Positions 8,940-17,658 of a stretch of DNA of 64,000 bases are shown here, piece after piece. Location of the stretch: NCBI RefSeq assembly GCF_002266465.3, contig NZ_CP029427.2, positions 5,892,501-5,956,500 of the forward strand. Direction: 5' to 3'. This DNA comes from Bradyrhizobium symbiodeficiens. Lineage in GTDB: Bacteria; Pseudomonadota; Alphaproteobacteria; Rhizobiales; Xanthobacteraceae. Each line of letters opens with the position of its first letter. Position 1 is the stretch's first letter. Under the pieces are notes generated by a model, which was given only the letters and a program-made list of their open reading frames with translations, made no database searches and was not told the origin of the DNA. The translations under genes were made by a program, and so were the position numbers.

Positions 8940-10259
8940 TTGCGGGACAGGACGCAGGCGAATCTCGATCACTTGCTGCAGTCCGGCGGCATCCGGCTCG
9001 GCCGGACCCAGCACGACCGCCTGGGCTGGCTGGTGGGCCAGTACGGTGCGCCGACGCTCGATGGCGTTCCGGACGGACGGCATAACGGCGTCGTCATTCT
9101 GAAGGAACCGCCGAGTGGCGCGGCGGCCGAGTTGTTCTATCGCTCGCTCAATCCCGCCTGCGCCGTCGTCATTGCCGGAAGCGAGAATCCCGGCTTCGAT
9201 TTCCTCAAGTCCAAGCTGACCGAATTCGGAACCGTCGGCCCCTGCGGCGCGGAGGGCCCGCACGAGATGTGGTGGGGCGGCATCGGCTGGTCGAAATTCC
9301 TGTCCGCCGCCGACGACTGCACGGCCCGGCCGCGGATCGTCTCCTGCCATCCGCGCGGCGGCGACGATGGGGCCGCACACGAGTTGAGGCAATCGCTCGA
9401 GCGGTTGCAGCTCAATTGCCATATCGAGGCAATCGAAACCCAGCTCGCCGACCGCGTCCTCTGCTTCGAGAAGGCGGAGTTCCTGCTGCGGATGTGGACC
9501 ACATATCGCGAGCCACTGTTGTTCGTCGAAGCCGGCGCGACCTTGCGCGAAGCCCCGCTGCTGCCGTCTTTCCTCGGCTGCGACGTCGCGGTTCACAAAT
9601 GGAATCGCTGGGAGATGTCGGCGCGTACGCTGTATCTCGGCCGTACCAAGGCTGCGGAGTTGCTCCTGCGTACCTGGCAGCAACTCGCTGCGTCCTACCC
9701 TGCGATCTGGGAGGGCTATCTGCTCGACCAAGCCTGGAGCCTGACATCGTCGCAGGTGCCGCTCGATACCGTATGGCTGCCGCGATCCTATCACGCGCTG
9801 CAAGGCGACCTCGGCGCCTCGCGTGCCACGATCCTGCACGACCAGCAGACGACGACGCTCGAACTCGGACCCGATCCCGGCTTTGCCAGCATCGTGCGAA
9901 CGGCTCGCCGCGCCGGCCGCACCGGCGCCCGCGACGCCTTCATGGTGATGACCTCGAAGGCCGCGACCGGCAACGGCATCGCCGTGATCCTGCGCGACGT
10001 CTCGGTCAGTGATCCCGGTGCGGTGGCCGCGACGCTCGAGGCCGTGACCGGCGCCTATGCCGCCGATTGCGGCGGCTTCGGCCGGCTCGAGCTGTCGCTC
10101 TGCGCCTGGCAGGACGACGTCGGTGTCGCGCGTGAAGCCGCCGGCCTGGCGCGGTACCGCATCCTGGAGATCGCGCCGGGACAACACATCGCCAACGATT
10201 TCTTCGCCGCCAACGCCTGCGACGATGCGGTCATGACCGCACGCCGGCTCTTCCCCTGA
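8940..10259 (+). CDS. Glycosyltransferase-like protein of unknown specificity
   Basis: Protein of about 439 residues. The likely start is TTG at 8940, with GAGGGGG 7 bases upstream; a GTG at 8880 overlapping the previous stop by one base would add 20 residues but has a poor ribosome site. No defining catalytic motif is certain. Suggestive pieces are LLFVEAGATLREAPLLP, where an acidic residue follows a hydrophobic strand as in GT-A folds, and AIWEGYLLDQAWSLTS, which resembles the EQDAW-type acceptor loop of small glycosyltransferases. It lies between a HAD-type protein and a formyltransferase-like protein close to a flagellin locus, so sugar transfer is plausible but unproven. Confidence 0.55.
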   Translation: MRDRTQANLDHLLQSGGIRLGRTQHDRLGWLVGQYGAPTLDGVPDGRHNGVVILKEPPSGAAAELFYRSLNPACAVVIAGSENPGFDFLKSKLTEFGTVGPCGAEGPHEMWWGGIGWSKFLSAADDCTARPRIVSCHPRGGDDGAAHELRQSLERLQLNCHIEAIETQLADRVLCFEKAEFLLRMWTTYREPLLFVEAGATLREAPLLPSFLGCDVAVHKWNRWEMSARTLYLGRTKAAELLLRTWQQLAASYPAIWEGYLLDQAWSLTSSQVPLDTVWLPRSYHALQGDLGASRATILHDQQTTTLELGPDPGFASIVRTARRAGRTGARDAFMVMTSKAATGNGIAVILRDVSVSDPGAVAATLEAVTGAYAADCGGFGRLELSLCAWQDDVGVAREAAGLARYRILEIAPGQHIANDFFAANACDDAVMTARRLFP

Positions 10260-10269
10260 GAGACCAGAA

Positions 10270-10806
10270 ATGCTCAAGACTATCATCCTGCTCACCGACA
10301 CCGTGCAACAGCAGCAGCCGCTGGCCAATCTGCTGCGCGAGCATCGTCGCGACCTGTCCTTCTGCTCGGCACTCCGCGCATCGGACCTCAGCGCGATCGA
10401 CCCGGACGTGCTGAGCGAGGCGCGGCTGGTGTCTTTCGCCGCCGACGTCGCGGTGCCCGAAAAATTCCTGCTCAAGCTCGGCTACGGCGCCTATAAATTC
10501 TACGCCGCGCCGACCCAGTATCCGGGCCTGCCGCCGGCACCCGACGAGAGCGACGACGATCCGCGCTGCTACTCCGTGATCGCGCAATCGATGACGATCT
10601 GGCCGGATTTCAAGAAGGTGGTCGGGCTGGAGACCGTCACGATCCCCGAGGGCACCGTTGCTGCCGAACGCGAGCGCATGGTATTCTCCCGCCTCGCCCA
10701 TCTGTTCTGGGAAATGTCGCACATGATCGCCGGCGAGGCGACGGACCTTCCCGGGATCATCGGATCCGGCGAGAGCCAGCGTCCGACGGCCGCGATGATG
10801 AACTGA
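10270..10806 (+). CDS. Formyltransferase-like small protein
   Basis: One hundred seventy-eight residues, starting at ATG 10270 ten bases after the preceding gene. The segment ARLVSFAADVAVPEKFLLKL then GYGAYKFYAAPTQYPGLPPAP (residues about 57-97) resembles the formyltransferase core, where the strand before VIVP and the NxHPGPPEYPG loop occur. Here the usual catalytic Asn-x-His of that loop reads KFYAAP, so the His is missing and formyl transfer is doubtful. It could be a catalytically altered family member in the same pathway as its two upstream neighbours. It converges with the CoA-transferase gene, whose end is 2 bases away. Confidence 0.5.
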   Translation: MLKTIILLTDTVQQQQPLANLLREHRRDLSFCSALRASDLSAIDPDVLSEARLVSFAADVAVPEKFLLKLGYGAYKFYAAPTQYPGLPPAPDESDDDPRCYSVIAQSMTIWPDFKKVVGLETVTIPEGTVAAERERMVFSRLAHLFWEMSHMIAGEATDLPGIIGSGESQRPTAAMMN

Positions 10807-10807
10807 G

Positions 10808-12052
10808 CTAGCGCCCGCGAAGCTGCGCTGACAGAGCATCGCGGTGTTCGGGCGCGGCGATCGCGATCATGCGGCGCCCGCGCTCGGCGAGGCCGCAGCC
10901 GCGCAACTCCGCAATGCCCCATTCGGTGATGATGGCATCGACGTCGGCGCGCGGCGTCGTCACCGTCTCGACATGGGCGACGATCCGGCTGGTTCCGTCT
11001 GACGCCGTCGCCGGCAGCGCGATGATGGCTCTTCCTCCGGGAGAGGCATTGGCGCCGCGCACGAAATCGAGCTGGCCGCCGATCGCGCCGATCGCAACGC
11101 CGTTCAACGTCTCTGAATTGACGCTGCCGTCGAGCCCGACCTGAAGCGCCGAGTTGATCGCGACCAGCCGGTTGAGCCGCGCCAGCACGTTCTGGCTGTG
11201 CGTGTAGGACGTCGGCCGCACCGCGATCGTCCTGTTCTCATGGACGAAGCGGTAGAGCCGCCGCGTGCCGATCACCTGGTTGGTGACCGTGATGCCGGGA
11301 TCCATCCCCTTTTTTGCGTTCGTCACCGCGCCGCACACGATCAGATCGACGACGGCGTCGTTGATCAGGCCGGAATGGATGCCGAGATTGTGCAGGTGCG
11401 ACAGCGACGAGAGAATTGCGTCCGGAATCCGCCCGACGCCGAACTGAAGCGTGCTGCCGTCGATGATCAGGCTCGCCGCATGCGCCGCAATGCGCCGGGA
11501 GACGTCGTCCGGCGGCGTCGAAGCCAGTTCGACGGGTGACCGGCGCGCGGCCACGCGCATGTGGATCGGCAAGCCCTCGGGCCATTCCGCGCCGAACGTA
11601 AAAGGCGCATCCGGATTGATCTCGGCGATGACGAGGCGCGCAGCGCGGGCGGCGTCGATGACGTAGTCGTTGGAGAGGCTCGCGCTCAAGCGGCCGTCAC
11701 CGGCTTCCGCAAGCTGCACCAGAACGACATCGGCCTTGTGGCGGTGGGCGGCGAAGTCGCCACAAAAGGCGCTGTAGTTGCTCGGGATGACTTCGAGCCG
11801 TCCGGCCCAGGCGAGCCGTCGCGCATTGCCGATCACGCCGTAGCTCTGGAACGAGACGTTGGGTGCGCACGACGCGGAGAACGTCTCCGAGAACACCGGC
11901 CCGATCATCATGCGAAACGACGGAAGCTGCGCCGCCTGCGCCATCAGCGCTTCGGTCAGCGTGACAGGCTCCGCCGTCGCCTGCCCGCATACCACGAGAT
12001 CGCCCTCGCGGATCAGGCCGTAGAAGTCTATCGGCGGCGAGTCCACGGACAT
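10808..12052 (-). CDS. Acetyl-CoA hydrolase / 4-hydroxybutyrate CoA-transferase family protein
   Basis: Family I CoA-transferase of 414 residues in two similar halves. Visible landmarks are SSLSHLHNLGIHSGLINDAVVDL at about residues 216-238 and the glycine-rich GAIGGQLDFVRGANASPGGR at about 325-344, the latter typical of the Cat2/AbfT group. In 4-hydroxybutyrate CoA-transferases a glutamate lies in the HTE stretch; here the motif reads GIHSG, so the nucleophile may differ. Itaconate CoA-transferase RipA/Ict belongs to this family, and the neighbourhood contains RipB-like and RipC-like genes. It is last in the minus-strand unit after the acyl-CoA dehydrogenase (13-base gap). Substrate is inferred only. 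Confidence 0.85.
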   Translation of the reverse strand: MSVDSPPIDFYGLIREGDLVVCGQATAEPVTLTEALMAQAAQLPSFRMMIGPVFSETFSASCAPNVSFQSYGVIGNARRLAWAGRLEVIPSNYSAFCGDFAAHRHKADVVLVQLAEAGDGRLSASLSNDYVIDAARAARLVIAEINPDAPFTFGAEWPEGLPIHMRVAARRSPVELASTPPDDVSRRIAAHAASLIIDGSTLQFGVGRIPDAILSSLSHLHNLGIHSGLINDAVVDLIVCGAVTNAKKGMDPGITVTNQVIGTRRLYRFVHENRTIAVRPTSYTHSQNVLARLNRLVAINSALQVGLDGSVNSETLNGVAIGAIGGQLDFVRGANASPGGRAIIALPATASDGTSRIVAHVETVTTPRADVDAIITEWGIAELRGCGLAERGRRMIAIAAPEHRDALSAQLRGR

Positions 12053-12065
12053 TGCGGGCGTGAGC

Positions 12066-13232
12066 TCAATACGACTTGGCGAGGCCCAGCACCTTTTCGG
12101 CGATGAAGCTGAGCGCGAGCTGCGGGCTGACCGGCGCGATGCGCGGGATCAGCACTTCGCGCAAATAGCGCTCGACGTGGAATTCCTTGGCATAGCCGAA
12201 GCCGCCATGGGTCATCACCGCCTGCTCGCAGGCATGGTAACCGGCCTCACCGGCGAAATACTTTGCCGCATTCGCGCCAGCGCCGCAGGGCAAGCCCTTG
12301 TCGTATTGCCAGGCTGCCTGCATCACCAGCAGCCAGGCGGCCTCGAGCTCGATCCAGTTCACCGCGAGCGGATGCTGGATGCCCTGGTTCTTGCCTATCG
12401 GGCGATTGAAGACAACGCGCGTCTTGGCGTATTCGGTGGCGCGCGACAGCGCGATCCTTCCTAGGCCGACCGCTTCCGCCGCAATGAGAATGCGTTCCGG
12501 GTTCATGCCTTCGAGGATGTACTGGAAGCCCTTGCCCTCTTCGCCGATGCGGTCCTCCATCGGAATCTCAAAGTCTTCGAAGAACAACTCGTTGGAATCG
12601 ACCACCTTGCGGCCCATCTTCTCGATCTCGTGGACCTTGATCCTGTTGCGATCGAAATCGGTGTAGAACAGGCTCAACCCATGGGTCGGCGAGCGCACTT
12701 CTTCCAGCGGCGTGGTCCGCGCGAGCAGCAGGATCTTGTGCGCGACCTGCGCGGTGGAGATCCACACTTTCTGGCCGTTGACGATGTAGCGGTCGTTCTT
12801 GGCAACCGCGCGGGTCTTCAGCTGCGTGGTGTTGAGGCCGGTGTTGGGCTCGGTGACGGCGAAGCAGGCCTTTTCGCGGCCCTCGACCATCGGCGGCAGC
12901 ATGCGCTTGCGCTGCTCCTCGGTGCCGAACACGACGACGGGATTGAGCCCGAACACGTTGATGTGCACCGCAGAGGCACCGGACATGCCGGCGCCGGATT
13001 CGGAGATGGTGCGCATCATGATCGCGGCTTCGGTGATGCCGAGCCCCGAGCCGCCATATTCCTCCGGCACGCAAATGCCGAGCCAGCCGGCGTCGGCAAG
13101 TGCCTTGTGAAAATCGTGCGGGAAGCCGCCGTCGTGGTCCTTCTTCAGCCAATAGGCGTCCGGAAAGCCTTCGCAGATCTTGGCGATGGCGTCGCGAATG
13201 GCTTCCTGCTGATCGGTGAGCGCGAAATCCAC
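12066..13232 (-). CDS. Acyl-CoA dehydrogenase family protein
   Basis: FAD flavoprotein that desaturates an acyl-CoA; 388 residues. The start is GTG 13232, with AAGGAG 9 bases upstream; longer open frames upstream overlap dctM and are spurious. Domains are in the usual order: helical N-terminal, beta domain with FAVTEPNTGLNTT (about 124-136) and QKVWISTA (about 154-161), and C-terminal helices with THGGFGYAKEFHVERYLRE. The common catalytic Glu near the C-terminus (EGT) is replaced by IAPVS; Glu246 in GMNPERI occupies the position used by isovaleryl-CoA dehydrogenase, so it is the likely base. In the transporter operon, it may oxidise a methylsuccinyl-type CoA ester. Confidence 0.9.
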   Translation of the reverse strand: MDFALTDQQEAIRDAIAKICEGFPDAYWLKKDHDGGFPHDFHKALADAGWLGICVPEEYGGSGLGITEAAIMMRTISESGAGMSGASAVHINVFGLNPVVVFGTEEQRKRMLPPMVEGREKACFAVTEPNTGLNTTQLKTRAVAKNDRYIVNGQKVWISTAQVAHKILLLARTTPLEEVRSPTHGLSLFYTDFDRNRIKVHEIEKMGRKVVDSNELFFEDFEIPMEDRIGEEGKGFQYILEGMNPERILIAAEAVGLGRIALSRATEYAKTRVVFNRPIGKNQGIQHPLAVNWIELEAAWLLVMQAAWQYDKGLPCGAGANAAKYFAGEAGYHACEQAVMTHGGFGYAKEFHVERYLREVLIPRIAPVSPQLALSFIAEKVLGLAKSY

Positions 13233-13270
13233 GTTCTTGATCTCCTTCTTGGGAGCCGCGAGCTCCGATC

Positions 13271-14560
13271 CTAGCGCCCCATCTGCGAGGGTAGCCAGAG
13301 GATGATAGACGGAAACGCCACCAAAATCGCGATCGCGATCAGGTGCGCGATGAAATGCGGGAAGGTGCCGTGGAACACCTCCGCCACCGGCCGCTTGGCA
13401 TAGCGCGCGACGATGAAGCAATTCAGCCCCACCGGCGGCGTGATCATGCCGACCTCGGCGGTGACGATCTTGATGACGCCGAACCAGATCGGATCGAAGC
13501 CGAGCGTCTTGATCAGCGGCAGCACGATCGGCACGGTCAAGACCAGGATCGCGATCTGATCCATGAACGAGCCGAGCACGATGTAGCCGCACAGGATCAG
13601 CGTGATGATCACCCAGCGCGAGGCCGGCAAGCTGCCGACCCAGGCAACGAGATCCTGCGTCACGTGGGTGAGCGTGAAGAAGTAGCCGAAGATCGAGGCG
13701 CCGACGAGGATCGTCACGATCATGCAGGTGCCATGGCTGGCGCTGAGCAGCGCGCGGTAGAGCGTGCCGGGCGTCACCTTGCCCTTGGCGATGGCGAGCA
13801 CCAGCGCTCCCGCGGCCCCGAGGGCCGAAGCCTCCGTCGGGGTTGCGATGCCAAGATAGATGGTGCCGGTGACGAGCGAGAACAGCAGCACCATCGGGCC
13901 GACCTGCCACAGCAATGCAAACCGCTCCCGCCACGACACCGGCTCCACGCGCGGGGCTCGCGAAGGATCCTGCCAGACCAGGAAGCCGATCGTCGCCATG
14001 ATCGTTGCCGTCACGAGGATCGCCGGAATGATGCCGCCGATCAGCAACTGCCCGATGTTGACTTCTGCGAGCAAACCGAAAATGACGAGCGCCACGCTTG
14101 GCGGGATCAGCATGGCCAGCGTTCCCGAGATGGCCACGACGCCGGCCGCCATCTTGGGCTCATAGCCCTGTCGGATCATCGCAGGGAGGCTCGTCGACGC
14201 CAGCGTCGCTGCCGACGCCGTCGAAGTGCCGCAGATCGCGCCAAAGCCCGCGCCGGCAAGCGCCGTTGCCATGCCGAGCCCGCCGGGAATGCGGCCGACC
14301 CAGGCAGAAGCCGTCTTGAACATGTCGTCGGCGACGCCGGACAGCAGCACGAGATCCGCCATCAGCAGGAACATCGGGATCGTGATCAACTCATAGGACG
14401 ACACCGTCGAAAGCGGGGCTGTCTGGAGAATGCCGAACAGCGTGCCGGTGCCGCCGACCATGAGCAGGCCGACCGAGCCGGCAAATCCCATGGCGAAACC
14501 GACCGGCGTGCCGATCGCCAGCAGGACGAAAAGCAGTCCGAGCACGAGAATGACTGTCAT
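13271..14560 (-). CDS. dctM: TRAP transporter large permease (DctM family)
   Basis: Membrane subunit that couples Na+ flow to substrate uptake. The 429 residues include about 12 hydrophobic segments, start with VILVLGLLFVLLAIGTPVGFAMG and contain the family stretches ELITIPMFLLMADLVLLSGV and GFGAICGTSTASAATLAS, then MIRQGYEPKMAAGVVAISGTL. ATG 14560 follows dctQ by 11 bases. Gene order dctP-dctQ-dctM is the standard tripartite set, so this transporter is complete. The linked CoA-metabolism genes suggest a di- or monocarboxylate substrate. Confidence 0.95.
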   Translation of the reverse strand: MTVILVLGLLFVLLAIGTPVGFAMGFAGSVGLLMVGGTGTLFGILQTAPLSTVSSYELITIPMFLLMADLVLLSGVADDMFKTASAWVGRIPGGLGMATALAGAGFGAICGTSTASAATLASTSLPAMIRQGYEPKMAAGVVAISGTLAMLIPPSVALVIFGLLAEVNIGQLLIGGIIPAILVTATIMATIGFLVWQDPSRAPRVEPVSWRERFALLWQVGPMVLLFSLVTGTIYLGIATPTEASALGAAGALVLAIAKGKVTPGTLYRALLSASHGTCMIVTILVGASIFGYFFTLTHVTQDLVAWVGSLPASRWVIITLILCGYIVLGSFMDQIAILVLTVPIVLPLIKTLGFDPIWFGVIKIVTAEVGMITPPVGLNCFIVARYAKRPVAEVFHGTFPHFIAHLIAIAILVAFPSIILWLPSQMGR

Positions 14561-14571
14561 CGCTGCCGCCG

Positions 14572-15126
14572 TTATTCGAAGGAATGGGCTTCGCCGGTCT
14601 CGTTGACAGGCGGCAAGGGAAACAGATCACGCCCGGAGACGAGGCTGAGGAAGTTACCGACGAGTTGCAGCGCCAGCCGCAGCACGAGCACGCCGCAGCC
14701 GAACGGCACCAGCGCGGCCGAAATCCAGGTCGGCCACGCAATGGCGCCGGCAAGCACGTCGTGCTGCTCGTAATTCTCCAGCGCGCGCTCGAACCCGACC
14801 TTGCTGATCAGGCCGAACACGAACAGGCCGGCGAGCGCGGTGACGATTTCCGAGAGGCGCCGGCCCGCCGTCGGAAAACGTGTCAGCAGGATGTCCACGC
14901 CGACATGCGCATGCACGCGCAATGTATCCGACAACGTCAGGAAGAACACGGCCGCCAGGAGATAAAGCCCGATCAGGTCGTAGGTGAAGGAGAACGGGCT
15001 GTTGAGGACGTAACGCATGAACACGTCGGCCACCACCAGCGCCATGATCGCGAACAGAGCGATCGCGGCGATCACTGTCAGCGCGCGCTCCAGCGCGCCG
15101 AGCACATCCGTTGCCCGCCTGATCAT
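14572..15126 (-). CDS. dctQ: TRAP transporter small permease (DctQ family)
   Basis: Small integral membrane subunit of 184 residues with four hydrophobic helices (about residues 15-40, 50-75, 95-115, 135-160). LALFAIMALVVADVFMRYVLNSPF-type sequence and LTLSDTLRVHAHVGVD are standard DctQ features (R and H within helix 3 region). ATG 15126 has AGGAG 9 bases upstream. It lies between dctP and dctM and is needed for transport with both. Confidence 0.92.
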   Translation of the reverse strand: MIRRATDVLGALERALTVIAAIALFAIMALVVADVFMRYVLNSPFSFTYDLIGLYLLAAVFFLTLSDTLRVHAHVGVDILLTRFPTAGRRLSEIVTALAGLFVFGLISKVGFERALENYEQHDVLAGAIAWPTWISAALVPFGCGVLVLRLALQLVGNFLSLVSGRDLFPLPPVNETGEAHSFE

Positions 15127-15162
15127 CCCCCGCGTCTCCTCTTCCGCTGCGATCGTGTCGCG

Positions 15163-16191
15163 CTACTTGGCGCCGCCCGCGGCGAGCAGGCCGTCGAACT
15201 CCTTGAGGGTTGCGGAGGCCTGCTTGCCGCGGCTGTCGAGCCCGGCCGCCCATTCCTGAGCGACGCCCTTGAGCTTCTCCTTCATCTCCGCGCGCGTCGC
15301 CTCGGAGAGCGCGGTGAAGCTGATGCCCTGGTCCTTCATCTTCTGCCGCGTCGCGTCCTGCTCTTTGTCGACCTCGGCACAGGCCTTCGGCGTGATCGCT
15401 TCCGAGGCCGCGTCCATTGCCTTCTTCACATCGTCGGGCAGCTTGTCCCAGACCGATTGATTGATCGAGTAGGCGACGATGAAGCTGCCGAAGCTGACGC
15501 CGTCGGTGGCGTATTTGACGAGCTTGTCGAGGCCATAGGCGACGACGCTGTCCATGGGGAACAGCAGCCCGTCCATCGTGCCGCGCGACAGCGATTCATA
15601 GGCATCGGGCGCGGCCATTCGCACCGGCACTGCGCCGAGCGTGCGCACGGTCAGATCCTGTGCGCCGCCGGTGGTGCGCAGTTTCAGGCCCTGCATGTCC
15701 TTGATCGTCTCGACCTTCTGCTTGGCCGTCCACACTTGATAGGGCGGCAGCACCACGGCCATCAGCAGCTTGATCTTGTTGGGCGCATACTCCTGTTTGG
15801 CGAGGATGCCTTCCCGCGCCGCCTTCCAATAGGCCAGCGTACCCTGGCAGCTGGTCTGGAATGCGCCCGGCAATTGCGCGACCTCGGAGAGCGGCATCTT
15901 GTCCGAGACGTAGGATGGCCCGATGTAGCCGATGTCGATCACGCCGGACTGCGTCAACCGCAGCATGTCGGTGGCCTTGCCGATCTGCTGATTCGGATAA
16001 TGCGTGAATGTCACGGCGCCGTTGGTGCGCTTGGCGACATCGTCCATCCACGGCTTCAGCATCAGGCGGACGAGATAGTGGTCGGCGGGGAAGCTGTCTG
16101 CGACCTTCAGCTCCAGCGCCTGTGCCGACAGCGTCGAGACCGGCAGCGAGAGTGCGAACGCTGCTGCCACCCAGACCCAATTCCTCTTCAT
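15163..16191 (-). CDS. dctP: TRAP transporter periplasmic substrate-binding protein (DctP family)
   Basis: Periplasmic solute receptor, 342 residues from ATG 16191, which has GGAGA at a spacing of 8 bases. A Sec signal peptide covers about residues 1-25 (KRNWVWVAAAFALSLPVS then SAQA). The mature protein has the family core: DSFPADHYLVRLMLKPWMDD, GAVTFTHYPNQQIGKATDML, and the ligand-contact region TTGGAQDLTVRTLGAVPVRM with the conserved Arg that usually binds a substrate carboxylate, followed by APDAYESLSRGTMDGLL. It is the first gene of the minus-strand unit and divergent from the CaiB gene, sharing a 220-base control region. Confidence 0.93.
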   Translation of the reverse strand: MKRNWVWVAAAFALSLPVSTLSAQALELKVADSFPADHYLVRLMLKPWMDDVAKRTNGAVTFTHYPNQQIGKATDMLRLTQSGVIDIGYIGPSYVSDKMPLSEVAQLPGAFQTSCQGTLAYWKAAREGILAKQEYAPNKIKLLMAVVLPPYQVWTAKQKVETIKDMQGLKLRTTGGAQDLTVRTLGAVPVRMAAPDAYESLSRGTMDGLLFPMDSVVAYGLDKLVKYATDGVSFGSFIVAYSINQSVWDKLPDDVKKAMDAASEAITPKACAEVDKEQDATRQKMKDQGISFTALSEATRAEMKEKLKGVAQEWAAGLDSRGKQASATLKEFDGLLAAGGAK

Positions 16192-16288
16192 TTGGCTTCT
16201 CCTTGACGCGCCCTCACGCGGAAGGCGGCAGCCATTTGCTGCCCGCCCGTCCGGTTCCACTTCTTGCTTGAGGAAAATGTACATATAT

Positions 16289-16401
16289 GTGAATTTATCT
16301 GTCAAGCATATGAACGATGCATAGGGCCATGCACCAATGCGAGGAAGCATCGAATTGACACTCCCGTTTTCTGAACTCTAACTCCACCTATATGAATTCA
16401 C
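16289..16401. promoter_or_regulatory. Candidate divergent operator with inverted GTGAATT half sites
   Basis: The AT-rich region between dctP and the CaiB gene contains GTGAATTTAT at 16289-16298 and its inverted counterpart ATGAATTCAC at 16392-16401 (nine of ten positions match as inverted copies). The second copy sits just before the CaiB ribosome site. A TTGACA-like -35 element is at 16355-16360 with a weak TAACTC -10 at 16379-16384, so a bound repressor would cover the start region. The IclR gene at 18985, in the same unit, is the likely regulator. Spacing of half sites is large, so looping or two separate sites are possible. Confidence 0.4.
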
Positions 16402-16411
16402 ACGAGGCTTC

Positions 16412-17614
16412 ATGGGACCGCTCGCCGGCTTCACCATTCTCGACCTGACCTCGGTGCTGATGGGCCCCTACGGCACCCAAGTGCTGGCCGACATGGGTGC
16501 CGACGTCATCAAGGTCGAAAGCCCCGAGGGCGACATCGTCCGCCAAATCGGCCCCGGCCGCACGCCCGGCATGGGCGGGATGTTCCTCAACGCCAATCGC
16601 GGCAAGCGGAGCATCGTGCTCGACCTCAAGAAGCCGGAGGGGCGCGAGGCGCTGCTGCGGCTCGCGAAGCGCGCCAACGCGCTGGTCTATAATGTGCGTC
16701 CGCAGGCCATGGCGCGGCTCGGTCTCGACTACGAGACGCTTGCCGCGATCAATCCCGCCCTCGTCTATGTCGGTGCGTTCGGCTACGGCCAGTCCGGCCC
16801 CTATGCGGCCAAGCCCGCCTATGACGATCTGATCCAGGGCGCATCCACGATTCCGACATTGCTCGCAGCCGCCGGCGACGGAACGCCGCGCTATGTCCCC
16901 GTCACCATCGCTGACCGCATCGTCGGGCTGATGATGGTCAACGCCATCATGGGCGGGCTGATGCACCAGCAACGCACCGGCATCGGCCAGCGCATCGACG
17001 TGCCGATGTTCGAATCCATGGCGGAGTTCGTGCTGGTCGATCATTTGGGCGGCCTCACCTATGACCCGCCGCTCGACCACGGCGGCTATGCCCGCCTGCT
17101 GTCGCGCTACCGAAAGCCCTACAAGACCAGCGACGGCTATCTCTGCGTGCTCATCTACAACGACAAGCACTGGCGCAGCTTCTTCGAAGCGATCGGCCGG
17201 CCTGAGTTCTTGGATCAGCCGCGCTTCGCCAACCACGCCGCGCGCACCCGGCACATCGATGAGATCTACGAGGAGATCGGCCATATCTTCGCAACGCGCT
17301 CGACCGGGGAATGGCGCGAGTTGCTGGAGCGCGCCGACATTCCGGTGATGCCGATGCACACGCTGGAGACGATTCTGGACGATCCGCATCTCAATGCGGT
17401 CGATTTTTTCCGGACAGTCGATCATCCCGTGGAAGGCCGCATCCGCCAAATGCGCGTGCCCTCCACCTGGAGCGTGACCCAGCCGGAACCGGCCGGCCCA
17501 GCCCCGACTCTCGGCCAGCATGGCCGCGACATCTTGCGCGAGGCCGGCTTCTCGACGGAGGAGATCGAGCAACTCGCAGAGCAAAAAGGAGTTCACCTGG
17601 CCGCGCCGCCGTAA
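16412..17614 (+). CDS. CaiB/BaiF (family III) CoA-transferase
   Basis: Transfers CoA from a donor such as succinyl-CoA to a carboxylic acid. The 400 residues begin with LAGFTILDLTSVLMGPYGTQ and VLADMGADVIKVESPEGD, typical of the family, and include NRGKRSIVLDLKKPEGR. The catalytic aspartate is within PAYDDLIQGAS (about residue 140). ATG 16412 has GAGG five bases upstream. It starts the plus-strand unit CaiB-MaoC-CitE-IclR. Together with the divergent TRAP/Cat2 unit it gives the cluster two different CoA-transferases, perhaps for two acids in one pathway. Confidence 0.92.
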   Translation: MGPLAGFTILDLTSVLMGPYGTQVLADMGADVIKVESPEGDIVRQIGPGRTPGMGGMFLNANRGKRSIVLDLKKPEGREALLRLAKRANALVYNVRPQAMARLGLDYETLAAINPALVYVGAFGYGQSGPYAAKPAYDDLIQGASTIPTLLAAAGDGTPRYVPVTIADRIVGLMMVNAIMGGLMHQQRTGIGQRIDVPMFESMAEFVLVDHLGGLTYDPPLDHGGYARLLSRYRKPYKTSDGYLCVLIYNDKHWRSFFEAIGRPEFLDQPRFANHAARTRHIDEIYEEIGHIFATRSTGEWRELLERADIPVMPMHTLETILDDPHLNAVDFFRTVDHPVEGRIRQMRVPSTWSVTQPEPAGPAPTLGQHGRDILREAGFSTEEIEQLAEQKGVHLAAPP

Positions 17615-17658
17615 CGGCAGCGCGGGCCAAATCGCACCAATACAGGGAGGAAACCGCG

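Noticed and set aside
13233..13934. Open frame extending the acyl-CoA dehydrogenase upstream by about 230 residues
   Set aside because: It overlaps dctM in another frame and gives Arg/His-rich shadow sequence; the GTG at 13232 with AAGGAG upstream and family similarity from that point fix the start.
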